The notes beneath the pieces were generated by a model that did not search any database, was not told the DNA's origin, and saw only the letters and a program-made list of their open reading frames with translations. The position numbers and the translations under genes are program-made. Of a stretch of 40,652 bases of DNA, positions 24,797 to 31,871 are shown in pieces; the first letter of the stretch is position 1; each line of letters starts with the position of its first letter. Source of the stretch: a bacterium (GTDB taxonomy: Bacteria; Patescibacteriota; Minisyncoccia; CAIUEV01); NCBI GenBank assembly GCA_021779915.1, contig JAJXZR010000047.1:1-40652 (forward strand). Reading direction: 5' to 3'.

Positions 24797-26113
24797 CTAG
24801 TTTCCCCACTTTATCTTCTCTTTAACCTTAATTTTAACTTCCCCACAATCAATCTTATCTCCCTTGGAAGTGGTGATTGAAGCATTTATCGAAGCGTCTC
24901 CGCCCAGTGGGGCAAGAGCTTTAAGAACTTGATTGTCATTAGAAATAGGATTTAAATTTGTTTGATTCCAGTTGGTTTTGGTACTACCTAAACATTTTCC
25001 GGTTATTCGTGCTACTACTGTATCGCCAGAGGTAATACTCAAATTTTGACTAAAAGATCCGTTGGAACCAAATTCGCGGGCTTCTACTTGGCAAGTGGCC
25101 GTGTCGTCTACTAAAACTTTCGTCATTGAGTTACAAGCAATGTCGTCCTCATCGTTTATGGTAGAAATGATGAGGGTTGGCGGTTTGTCTCCGGAACATT
25201 CGTGAGAAACAGAGTTGTTCGTTTGAGGTGCTTCCCCATCGCATTGCCAGGTGTAATCTTTGATGTCGGCGAAATCCGCCGAAGCTTTGTAAACAACTTT
25301 GTCATTTGGCTGACAAATCGTTTTTTCTTTAGCGATTGAATCGACAAAATAAATATCACAAGTTTTAGATGCACTCTGTTTTGCTTGACTCGTGCTTTGT
25401 TGGCTGGTTGTATCAACAGTATTGCTAGTGTTGTCTAGTTGTTGAGGAGAAACTTGTTGAGTGAAAGCGTCAGGAAGGAAGCTGACTTCCGAAAAATCCA
25501 AAAAGCCAAGTCCCGGATTGTCAGAAATGGAAGTTGAAACTACACCTGAACTCCAAGCGAAACCGTGAAATTTGCCATCTTGATCAGAACAGACAAAATA
25601 ATTTTCATCCTTTGTCTTGGTGTCTCCTGAACAAGGGTAGTTCGAGGGGTCGGCTGGCGATCTGAAATGAACCCAAACATCCGGATATTTCCCCGGCGCC
25701 CCAATTTCCATCTTCGCCCAACCGGAAATAAAACCTTCCATTTGATTAATTGAACCTAACTTTGCCGTCCATTTGGCCGGATAGCAATCCCCCGTCCCAA
25801 AACAGTCATCACTAGGAGCTCCTTGGTCAAACCGAAGATAACCAGTCCTCATCCCGTTGATGCTAGAAATAGGATTAATCTGGCTTTTCAAAACAAAATC
25901 ATTCTTAGCCCCGCCAATCTCCCCACTCCCGACAATCTTTCCGTCCTCCAAATTCAACCCATCCATCCTAATAGCCAGCGCCGAAGGATTATTCATTGCG
26001 ATTCCGGAACCCGAATCATTCCCAATCCAAACAAATCCGGAAAAAGGGGATGAGGCGCTTGCGATTAGGGGGGAGAAGAGGAATAAAAGTGAGAGATAGA
26101 ATGATTTTTTCAT
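24797..26113 (-). CDS. Secreted protein, paralogue of the 8069-9436 gene product
   Basis: A 438-residue secreted protein with signal peptide KKSFYLSLLFLFSPLIASAS. Mature blocks FVWIGND, MEGFISGWAKMEIG, YPDVWVHFRSP, GFAWSSG and NPGLGFLDFS occur in the same order as in the protein at 8069, and both end with a K(V/I)KWG motif. The C-terminal half carries cysteine pairs, including one in the WQCDGE block. It is probably surface-located; no enzymatic motif is recognised. Its first about 30 codons plus leader recur at 27513-27618 and 28485-28587 next to other genes, so this is the intact member of a triplicated gene start. Confidence 0.78.
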   Translation of the reverse strand: MKKSFYLSLLFLFSPLIASASSPFSGFVWIGNDSGSGIAMNNPSALAIRMDGLNLEDGKIVGSGEIGGAKNDFVLKSQINPISSINGMRTGYLRFDQGAPSDDCFGTGDCYPAKWTAKLGSINQMEGFISGWAKMEIGAPGKYPDVWVHFRSPADPSNYPCSGDTKTKDENYFVCSDQDGKFHGFAWSSGVVSTSISDNPGLGFLDFSEVSFLPDAFTQQVSPQQLDNTSNTVDTTSQQSTSQAKQSASKTCDIYFVDSIAKEKTICQPNDKVVYKASADFADIKDYTWQCDGEAPQTNNSVSHECSGDKPPTLIISTINDEDDIACNSMTKVLVDDTATCQVEAREFGSNGSFSQNLSITSGDTVVARITGKCLGSTKTNWNQTNLNPISNDNQVLKALAPLGGDASINASITTSKGDKIDCGEVKIKVKEKIKWGN

Positions 26114-26128
26114 GGGTTTTGTTTTTTT
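26023..26128. repeat. Gene-start direct repeat, copy 1 (intact gene)
   Basis: A segment of about 105 bp covering the leader, start codon and codons 1-30 of the secreted-protein gene. Copies 2 and 3 match it with scattered substitutions. Shared landmarks are CATGGGTTTT, AGAATGATTTTTTCATGGG and CCGGAAAAAGG. Confidence 0.88.
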
Positions 26129-26231
26129 GATAGCTATAAAATCATAGAGTTTCCTTTCCAGATAAAACAGTAGTATTTTGGGGTAGATAATAACGATTAT
26201 TTGTTATTATCTATCTCTATTTTATTCTAAC

Positions 26232-27416
26232 TCATATTTCCGAAGCGGAAATACAATAATCAATCTGATTAAATTCCTGGGAAATCAAATATTTTTCTTT
26301 AATACCAATCGAATCGCTTATTTTCGAAAGTTTCTTGTAGTCAACCCTCGACCCCTTCTGCTTGACTTCAAAAGCGATTTTTTTATTAAGGATAAAATCA
26401 ATTTCCCCGCCGGATCTTTTTTGATAGTAATTTATTTGACCATATTTTTTTAAACCAAGAAAAACTGCGTTTTCCAAAATAGAGCCGGAACTGACCTGGG
26501 CAAAATTGTTGATTATTCCGGTATCGCAAAGATAAATTTTTCTTTTGCCACTAATTTCCCTGTCGATATTTCTGGAAAAAGGCTTCAGTAAATAAAGAAA
26601 ATAAGTTTTCTCCAAAAAAGAAAGAAAGGCATAGATGGTTTGCCTGGAAACCCCCAGCTCACTTGAGATTTTAGTGATTTCAATTCCCGAACCAACTCTT
26701 TGCATCAAAAGCAAGATAAAATCTCGCAGGACGTTTATTTCTCTGAAATCTCCCAAAAATCGAATGTCTTTTTCGAAGTAAGACTGAAAAATGTCGTTTA
26801 GTCTTAGTGTTTTGGTTTCCTGATCTTGAGCTAGTACCACTCCCGGAAACCCTCCAAAACGTAAATACTCCTCGTAGTATTTTTGTTTTTTTTCGTATTC
26901 AATTAAGCTCTTTTTTTTTGCCATTTCGGCAAAATCTTGGTGGAAATCGGGATTTTTAAAATTTTTAAAAATTAAAAACTCCTCGAAATCAAGCGGGAAA
27001 ATTTCAAAAATAAATTTTCGGCCGGACAAGCTTTCAGGGAAAAGATTTTTCAAATAAAAACTGCTTGACCCTGTCAAAAAAAACTTGATGTCGTAATGGT
27101 CATAAAGATACTTTATGGCTTTGACTGCGAAAGGAGCCGCTTGAATTTCGTCCAAAAAAACATACATCTTTTCCGATTTTTTCAATCCCAGAGAAACAAA
27201 ATTGTGGATTATATTGTCGAAGTCCTTCTCTTCAAAAACCTTCTGATTAATAGGGTTTTCCAAATCCAAAAAAATTTTATTAGCACTTTTTATATTATCT
27301 AATAAAATCTGGCACAAAGTAGTCTTTCCGACTCTCCGCATACCCGTGATAACGACTATTTCTTTGTCTTTCAAGCGAGCTTTTATCGAAGAAAGTATCT
27401 TTCTTTGGTAGAACAT
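26232..27416 (-). CDS. AAA ATPase with C-terminal DUF4143 domain
   Basis: A 394-residue protein of the widespread AAA (ATPase_2)-DUF4143 group. It has the P-loop GMRRVGKT (25-32), Walker B MYVFLDEIQ (about 83-91) and LTGSSSF after it. The FPLDFEEFL segment precedes a winged-helix region (ISSELGVSRQTIYAFLSFLE). The C-terminal nuclease-like core has GGEIDFIL...AFEVKQKG, an E-D-(E)xK pattern like PD-(D/E)XK enzymes. The biological role of this family is poorly defined; it is frequent in mobile or accessory DNA. It is bordered by copies 1 and 2 of the gene-start repeat. Confidence 0.88.
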   Translation of the reverse strand: MFYQRKILSSIKARLKDKEIVVITGMRRVGKTTLCQILLDNIKSANKIFLDLENPINQKVFEEKDFDNIIHNFVSLGLKKSEKMYVFLDEIQAAPFAVKAIKYLYDHYDIKFFLTGSSSFYLKNLFPESLSGRKFIFEIFPLDFEEFLIFKNFKNPDFHQDFAEMAKKKSLIEYEKKQKYYEEYLRFGGFPGVVLAQDQETKTLRLNDIFQSYFEKDIRFLGDFREINVLRDFILLLMQRVGSGIEITKISSELGVSRQTIYAFLSFLEKTYFLYLLKPFSRNIDREISGKRKIYLCDTGIINNFAQVSSGSILENAVFLGLKKYGQINYYQKRSGGEIDFILNKKIAFEVKQKGSRVDYKKLSKISDSIGIKEKYLISQEFNQIDYCISASEI

Positions 27417-27473
27417 TGAAGTAAAAATTTATTAATCACAAAACTGTCCAGTAGTAATTAACATATTTTATAC

Positions 27474-27502
27474 AATTTTGTCAATTATCACTTGACAAAA
27501 TT
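27474..27502. promoter_or_regulatory. Operator-like palindrome upstream of the ATPase gene
   Basis: AATTTTGTCAA-TTATCAC-TTGACAAAATT is a perfect 11-bp inverted repeat with a 7-nt spacer, 58 bp upstream of the ATPase start. The same half-site occurs upstream of the MNT gene. TTGACA on the minus strand could be a -35 box. Confidence 0.6.
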
Positions 27503-27512
27503 CCAACCTTTT

Positions 27513-27618
27513 CCAATCCAAACAAACCCGGAAAAAGGGGATGTGGCATGGGAAATTAGGGGGGATAAGAGGAATAAAAGTGCGAGACAGAATGATTTTT
27601 TCATGGGTTTTTTGTTTT
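27513..27618 (-). pseudogene. Gene-start direct repeat, copy 2 (orphan signal-peptide start)
   Basis: On the minus strand it reads as a start codon at about 27604 and a signal-peptide start MKKSFCLALLFLLSP ending near FSGFVWIGK. It then runs into the ATPase promoter region and stops resembling the secreted protein. It closely matches copies 1 and 3. It is a truncated remnant, not a complete gene. Confidence 0.8.
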
Positions 27619-27635
27619 GGTTTTTGACGGAGCTA

Positions 27636-28028
27636 CTAAATCAAAGAAAGAACAATTTTTCTAATATTTTTTGCCATTTTATAGGCTGTTTCTGCCTCTT
27701 TTAGGGAAAATTGGGGAACATCTCCAGGGTAACGGGTCTCTGTATAGTAGTCGCTAAGCAGGATTGCTTCCTCTTCGATTTTAGAAAAATTTTTGTCGTA
27801 TTTTTTGCATTCTAGAACCAGTTTATCCAACTGATGAGTTTTTACGGGAGAGACTTTTTGATAGGCTAAGTATCCTTTTAAATACTTCTCCCCCATCTGC
27901 TCGGCGTGAAGGCAAATTTGGTTCGGTGGACCGTTTTCTTTGATAGCAATTAATATTATCTGCTCGTCTTCCAAAGCATATTTTTCCCACTCCTCGAACC
28001 TTTTTAGGGCTTTTTCTTTTTCACTCAT
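27636..28028 (-). CDS. HEPN-domain protein
   Basis: A 130-residue all-helical HEPN protein with the pattern WEKYALEDEQIIL, CLHAEQMGEKYLKGYLAYQ, THQLDKLV and a C-terminal YYTETRYPGD...A(Y/K)xxAKNIRKIV helix. HEPN proteins are often toxins or RNases paired with a minimal nucleotidyltransferase, and an MNT gene lies 11 bp upstream on the same strand. No RX4-6H RNase motif is evident, so it may belong to the non-nuclease branch or use another site. It is bordered by copies 2 and 3 of the gene-start repeat. Confidence 0.85.
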   Translation of the reverse strand: MSEKEKALKRFEEWEKYALEDEQIILIAIKENGPPNQICLHAEQMGEKYLKGYLAYQKVSPVKTHQLDKLVLECKKYDKNFSKIEEEAILLSDYYTETRYPGDVPQFSLKEAETAYKMAKNIRKIVLSLI

Positions 28029-28039
28029 AATTTGTTTGA

Positions 28040-28357
28040 TTAAGAAGTGTAGATAATTTTACCTTTTTCTAAAATTTTCTCTATGAAAGGATCTCCTATT
28101 TCATTTCTTTCTTTCACCTCTTTGGGCGTATAGACAAGAATATCGGTTGCAATTTCACTTCCAAAAATCATTTTACGAACCTCTCTGGCTCTGTCAATTC
28201 TGCGCTTCCTGCTTTTTTTAATGATGAATAAATCCAAATCACTGTCCTTTTCCGGTTTTCCCCACGCATAAGAACCGAAAATAATAATTTTTTCCGGCTT
28301 AAAACTTTTAACAATCTGATTTTTGATTTTGAGGACATCAGGTTTTAAGTTTTCCAT
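28040..28357 (-). CDS. Minimal nucleotidyltransferase (MNT) partner of HEPN
   Basis: A 105-residue MNT-type nucleotidyltransferase with the family motif GSYAWGKPEKDSDLDLFII (GSx10DxD) and a later acidic segment ATDILVYT that fits the third catalytic Asp. In characterised HEPN/MNT pairs the MNT adds AMP units to the HEPN toxin. Whether that holds here is inferred from the gene order. It is first in the two-gene minus-strand unit, and its upstream region carries repeated TTGACAAAATT half-sites. Confidence 0.88.
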   Translation of the reverse strand: MENLKPDVLKIKNQIVKSFKPEKIIIFGSYAWGKPEKDSDLDLFIIKKSRKRRIDRAREVRKMIFGSEIATDILVYTPKEVKERNEIGDPFIEKILEKGKIIYTS

Positions 28358-28404
28358 GATGGGAATTTATCATTTTAAAAGGAAAATGACAATAAAAACA
28401 GACA

Positions 28405-28464
28405 AATTTTGTCAATCCACACTTGATATTCTTTGTGCAATTTTGTCAAGTAGCAATTGTCAAA
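28405..28464. promoter_or_regulatory. Cluster of TTGACAAAATT half-sites upstream of MNT
   Basis: AATTTTGTCAA occurs at 28405-28415 and 28440-28450 as direct repeats, and CAATTGTCAAA at 28455. The same 11-mer forms the palindrome upstream of the ATPase gene. It could be promoter/operator sites shared by the two modules. Confidence 0.55.
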
Positions 28465-28484
28465 TAATGCTAATTGTTCTGAGT

Positions 28485-28587
28485 CCAAATGAATCCGGAA
28501 AAAGGCGATGAGGCGTGGGAAATCAGGGGGGGAGAGGAGGAATAAAAGTGAGAGACAGAATGATTTTTTCATGGGTTTTTTGTCTTG
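28485..28587 (-). pseudogene. Gene-start direct repeat, copy 3 (orphan signal-peptide start)
   Basis: On the minus strand it has a start codon at about 28572 and the signal-peptide start MKKSFCLSLLFLLSP, then frame loss and divergence after the CCGGATTCA region. It is close in sequence to copies 1 and 2 and is a remnant, not a functional gene. Confidence 0.8.
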
Positions 28588-28647
28588 ATAAAACATTGCT
28601 TTAACTTTTAACCATGTCAGATTTAATAATTTTCTTCAGATATTTCC

Positions 28648-29310
28648 CTAATAAGATACTGTATCAAGTGCCTTTTGATATGAGTAGTAAGGAAGTAAAA
28701 GGGAGCCAGATTTATTAACATCAACATATACTTTACAAACACCCTGGCAATATTCGGAAGGAGATATGAATGTTAAAAGAGCTGGACCACTCATAATAGT
28801 AGATGTAACATAACCAGCTCTCCCTGATAAATAAGGATATGGTTCAGTAAATTTTGAAACTTTTCTATTAAAAATCCCATTCTTATAACAAGAACAGTCG
28901 TTATTTAAAGAAATCTGAATACCACTTGGATCATTAGAAACTAAATCATAACTCCCAATCTCTCCCTGACTATTCCACACCCACTTCGCATCCACCCCTC
29001 CATTGTTCCCTCCCCCACCGCACGCGCTCCAATCTTGCCCTGCTTGGGGTGGGCAGCAGGATTGGGTTCCGTCGGGTTTTTTGATGCAGAATTTGGGGGA
29101 TTCGACGCCGACGTCGAAGCTGAAGGGGTTTGTGATGACGCGGATCCAGTTGTTGAGATTGAGCCAGCCTTTCTTTTCTTGGCCGTCAGAGCTGGTATTG
29201 AGAACCGCCGGGATTTCTTCGCCCTGTTTGGGCTCGACCCAGGCGGAGGCTTTGAGGGCGATGATTGTGGTGATAGAAACGAGGATAGCGAGGAGGAGTT
29301 TGGTTTTCAT
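28648..29310 (-). CDS. Secreted protein with AWVEP leader block, compositionally mosaic
   Basis: A 220-residue exported protein: signal peptide KTKLLLAILVSITTIIALKASA, then AWVEPKQGEEIPAVLNTSS and EKKGWLNLNNW, the CPR-type block also present in the product of 10127-11152. A cysteine pair (QSCCPPQAG) and a Gly/Asn linker follow. The C-terminal 110 residues are a separate domain, unrelated to anything I recognise. The DNA of the first half is about 53% GC (29101-29160), while the second half is about 33% (28801-28860), which suggests domain replacement. Function is unknown; surface location is likely. Confidence 0.72.
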   Translation of the reverse strand: MKTKLLLAILVSITTIIALKASAWVEPKQGEEIPAVLNTSSDGQEKKGWLNLNNWIRVITNPFSFDVGVESPKFCIKKPDGTQSCCPPQAGQDWSACGGGGNNGGVDAKWVWNSQGEIGSYDLVSNDPSGIQISLNNDCSCYKNGIFNRKVSKFTEPYPYLSGRAGYVTSTIMSGPALLTFISPSEYCQGVCKVYVDVNKSGSLLLPYYSYQKALDTVSY

Positions 29311-29329
29311 AGGTGTTTGATGATAATTT

Positions 29330-29654
29330 TTAAATTTTTATAATTTTGTAATTTTGTAAATAAATTCTAATTTCTCAATTTTTAAACATTAGGGATCCTG
29401 TTGTTTTATGTGTCATCCCGGGCTTGACCCGGGATCCAGTAAATACGTATATAATTAGACTGATAGATCATTCTTTTATTCGATTTTCTTGAATGTTCAC
29501 ACTAAAAGGATACTCTCTCTTTTTGATCCCATCCTCCTGGATCCCGGCTCGGAGGCCGGGATGACACGCTTTTTTTAAAATAAGCGTAAATCGTTTAAAA
29601 ATTTAAAAAATTAAGATTTATTTCAAAAATTACAAAATTACAAAATTACAAAAT
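29330..29654. repeat. AT-rich palindrome enclosing a GTCATCC element, copy 4
   Basis: Outer arms use TTTTGTAAT / ATTACAAAA units of 9 nt (left about 29340-29395, right about 29598-29654). A GTCATCC element at 29410-29568 lies between them, with one CCCGGGCTTGACCCGGG end and one CCCGGCTCGGAGGCCGGG end. The 345-bp gap is entirely repeat sequence. Nesting is the reverse of that at 31555. Confidence 0.85.
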
Positions 29655-29655
29655 T

Positions 29656-30354
29656 CTACTTAGGTGGTCCTATATTCATATCATTTGGATAAACTACGAT
29701 CTTTCCGTTTCCATCGCTGTCCTTCAAAAAATTAATCTGTGAACCGGTTTTTATTGCTGAAAAATCAGTCGGTTTCTCAATGTATTCCTCGAGCGTCGGA
29801 TCATTTCCCATGGCCTTGGTATATTCATCCATAATTTTTTGCATATCCGCTTGTTTTTGTTTTTCTTCCGGAGAAACTGCTTGACCTTGAGTAACCCCGG
29901 TGGGAGGAGTAAAAGTGGCATTTCCATTAGCGTCTTGTGGAGCAACCGGCATCTGATTCATATCGAGCCCCTGATCTTTCAATTGTTTTTGTAATTCTTG
30001 TTCTTTGGCATCGAGCTTAGCTTGGTCGAAATCGGGATTCTTTTGGTAAGAAACCACGGAAGCCACGTCACTTTTATTGATTGCATACTCCAAGTCGAAA
30101 TTGGCGAATTGCTTGATCACGATTTTATCTGGAGCAATTGAGGCTACTATTCCTGTCACGGTACTGGGGATTTTCTCTTTTTCGGAAACAACAGTTTTTT
30201 TCTGAACATTCGGAGTTATTGCGCTTGGATTATTCTCTAAAATCTTCTGAGTCGCTGTCTTTGCTCCCCAGCGGAAAAAGACCATTGCCAAAATAAAAAG
30301 GACAATTACAGCGATTAAAACTGAAACGATGACAGTCAATTTTTTATTTTCCAT
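29656..30354 (-). CDS. Single-pass exported protein of unknown function
   Basis: A 232-residue protein with an N-terminal membrane anchor (about 6-27, LTVIVSVLIAVIVLFILAMV) and an extracytoplasmic part. The part at about 60-105 (TVTGIVASIAPDKIVIKQFA) looks like a small beta-barrel or OB-like segment. It is followed by a Gln/Lys-rich helical stretch and a Pro/Asn-rich region. The C-terminal segment returns to beta structure (GSQINFLKDSDGNGKIVVYP). No enzyme motif is seen. It is upstream of the 28648 gene on the same strand, separated by repeats. Confidence 0.65.
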   Translation of the reverse strand: MENKKLTVIVSVLIAVIVLFILAMVFFRWGAKTATQKILENNPSAITPNVQKKTVVSEKEKIPSTVTGIVASIAPDKIVIKQFANFDLEYAINKSDVASVVSYQKNPDFDQAKLDAKEQELQKQLKDQGLDMNQMPVAPQDANGNATFTPPTGVTQGQAVSPEEKQKQADMQKIMDEYTKAMGNDPTLEEYIEKPTDFSAIKTGSQINFLKDSDGNGKIVVYPNDMNIGPPK

Positions 30355-30420
30355 TTTTTTTGTTTTTAAAGAAGTTACTTTAGTTAAAATAAAGCACGAA
30401 AAAATAGATTTTAGAAATTT

Positions 30421-30879
30421 TTAAACCAGCTCTTTCCTCAACTTATTCTCCAATTTTTCCATCTCCCCTTTATCTTTCTCGTGGTCAAGGCCAATGAGGT
30501 GTAACATTCCGTGGATAAATAAAATGGAAACCAGCTCTTCCCCACTTCCCCACTTTTCCATTTTTTTGTTTTCATCTTTAACCCATTCGTAATTCAAATA
30601 AATCTCCCCCAAAGAATTTTTTTCTTGGAGGTATGAATCCTCATCTCCGTAGTCAAGCTCAGAGAAACTTAAAACGTCAGTTGATTCGTTTTTATTTCGA
30701 TAAGTATTATTGAGTTCTTTTATTTTTTTAGAGTTGGTAAAAATTAGACTAATATTGTGTTCTTGGTGAGAATCAAAAAAAGAATCCTTTGAAAGATTCC
30801 TATAAACAACGCTGAGAGATTTTTGGATTTCTCTTTTGATTTTTGGATTTTCTTTTGTGTCCCAAAAGATTTGAAGCAT
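30421..30879 (-). CDS. ybeY: Endoribonuclease YbeY
   Basis: The 152-residue protein is normal size for YbeY, a zinc-dependent RNase involved in 16S rRNA 3' maturation and ribosome quality control. The defining motif is complete: H123-GMLH127-LIGLDH133, with three zinc-binding histidines. The upstream NESTDVLSFS segment is also characteristic of the family. The neighbours bS21, ClpP and trigger factor, on the same strand, give a translation and protein-quality context. No Shine-Dalgarno sequence is visible. Confidence 0.95.
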   Translation of the reverse strand: MLQIFWDTKENPKIKREIQKSLSVVYRNLSKDSFFDSHQEHNISLIFTNSKKIKELNNTYRNKNESTDVLSFSELDYGDEDSYLQEKNSLGEIYLNYEWVKDENKKMEKWGSGEELVSILFIHGMLHLIGLDHEKDKGEMEKLENKLRKELV

Positions 30880-30926
30880 TAATTAATGGATAGAATTTTT
30901 AAAATCTAAGTTTCATCTATAACCAA

Positions 30927-31067
30927 GTGTCATCCCGGGCTTGACCCGGGATCCAGTTAGACTAATTGAATATTATTTTAATGTGTATCGTTAAAAAACT
31001 AAACAAAATAACATTTTACTAGACTAATATTGCCCTCCTGGATCCCGGGTCAAGCCCGGGATGACAC
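30927..31067. repeat. GTCATCC palindromic element, copy 5
   Basis: A near-perfect copy: GTGTCATCCCGGGCTTGACC on the left, CCCGGGATGACAC on the right. Inner TTAGACTAATTGAATATTA and AACATTTTACTAGACTAAT arms share core bases with the copy at 23929. It lies between ybeY and rpsU. Confidence 0.93.
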
Positions 31068-31146
31068 AGTGTGTTTTCTGTAAGATCTTCTAATTTCACC
31101 AAGTCTACAAAGAAACATCAATAACTTGATGAACTTTATAAACTGT

Positions 31147-31407
31147 TTAAATGGATCTTCTTTGGTAAATCTTCCCTTTTCTGAAGTGTTCTTCTTCCAG
31201 TTTGCCGAGTTTGTAAAGTTTTTCGTATTCTTTCTTTTTCTCGGTTCGATAAAGCGCTCGGATTTTTCGTTCGCGTCTGGTAGCTTCTTTTTCATAGAAG
31301 CGCCTTTTTCTGGCTCGCACACCAACACCGCTTTCCTGCCATTTTCTGGTGAAACGTCGAAGCATACTTTCCGAATTTTCGTTCTCTTTTTTCTGAACTT
31401 CAACCAT
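31147..31407 (-). CDS. rpsU: 30S ribosomal protein bS21
   Basis: From the ATG at 31407 the protein is 86 residues. It shows the bS21 pattern VEVQKKENENSESMLRRFTR, then ESGVGVRARKRRFYEKEATRR and a basic tail. The tail beyond residue 60 is about 20 residues longer than the E. coli protein. A strong AGGAGG lies 8 nt upstream, which decides this start over the longer frame to 31485. bS21 sits near the anti-Shine-Dalgarno end of 16S rRNA, so it is notable that this gene is one of two here with a canonical site. Confidence 0.92.
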   Translation of the reverse strand: MVEVQKKENENSESMLRRFTRKWQESGVGVRARKRRFYEKEATRRERKIRALYRTEKKKEYEKLYKLGKLEEEHFRKGKIYQRRSI

Positions 31408-31421
31408 AGAAATAACCTCCT
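31408..31421 (-). promoter_or_regulatory. Strong ribosome binding site for rpsU
   Basis: On the minus strand AGGAGG (31416-31421) is followed by 8 nt and ATG. Only this gene and phoH in the window have a site of this quality. Confidence 0.88.
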
Positions 31422-31554
31422 CTTCTAAATTAAAATTAAAAACATTCTTTTTATACGTAAAGAATTTCCTTAGTTTTTCTAACACTAAATAAAAAGAATG
31501 GCAAAATAAAAAAATTTCTAATTCACCTAATAAAAAGGTAAAATAGTCATCATC

Positions 31555-31777
31555 GTGTCATCCCGGCCTCCGAGCCGGGATCCAGGTTAGACTCATTAAT
31601 TATTCTAATTACTCTAATTAATCTAATTATTCTAAACAAAATCCCAAGAACCAATCTCTAAGATTTATTTTTTATAGTTTGGTACTTGGTGCTTTTTTAG
31701 GTTAATTAGTATAATTAGGTCAATTAGAGCAATTTTACGTTCTCCTGGATCCCCGGTCGACACGCCGGGGATGACAC
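31555..31777. repeat. GTCATCC ends around a 9-nt-unit palindrome, copy 6
   Basis: Left end GTGTCATCCCGGCCTCCGAG, right end CCGGTCGACACGCCGGGGAT. In the middle are TTACTCTAATTAATCTAA-type units, a loop with CCAAGAACC / GGTACTTGG, and the right arm TTAGGTTAA-TTAGTATAA-TTAGGTCAA with a 9-nt period. It is almost the same arrangement as 32965-33186. The gap 31486-31871 contains this element, the arm fragment at 31800, and no gene. Confidence 0.9.
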
Positions 31778-31799
31778 ACAGACCTATGTTGTTTCGAAT

Positions 31800-31868
31800 T
31801 TGGAAAATTGTATCTTGTTTGCCTGCCTGCCGGTAGGCGGGTAATTTGTTTCTTGGGATTTGGAATTT
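31800..31868. repeat. AT-rich arm carrying a 20-bp GC mini-palindrome insert
   Basis: TTGGAAAATTGTATCTTGTTT (31800-31820 region) and GTAATTTGTTTCTTG (from 31841) are contiguous in the reverse complement of 13768-13803. Here they are split by GCCTGCCTGCCGGTAGGCGG (31821-31840). This gives a filled and an empty version within one window. Confidence 0.85.
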
Positions 31869-31871
31869 CTA

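Noticed and set aside
28375-28596. A 73-codon open frame on the minus strand starting MFYQDKKPMKKSF.
   Set aside because: Only the signal-peptide part is meaningful; it is the truncated gene-start copy 3 running into module promoter sequence.
31408-31485. Longer bS21 start at 31485.
   Set aside because: The strong AGGAGG before 31407 and family length support the inner start.
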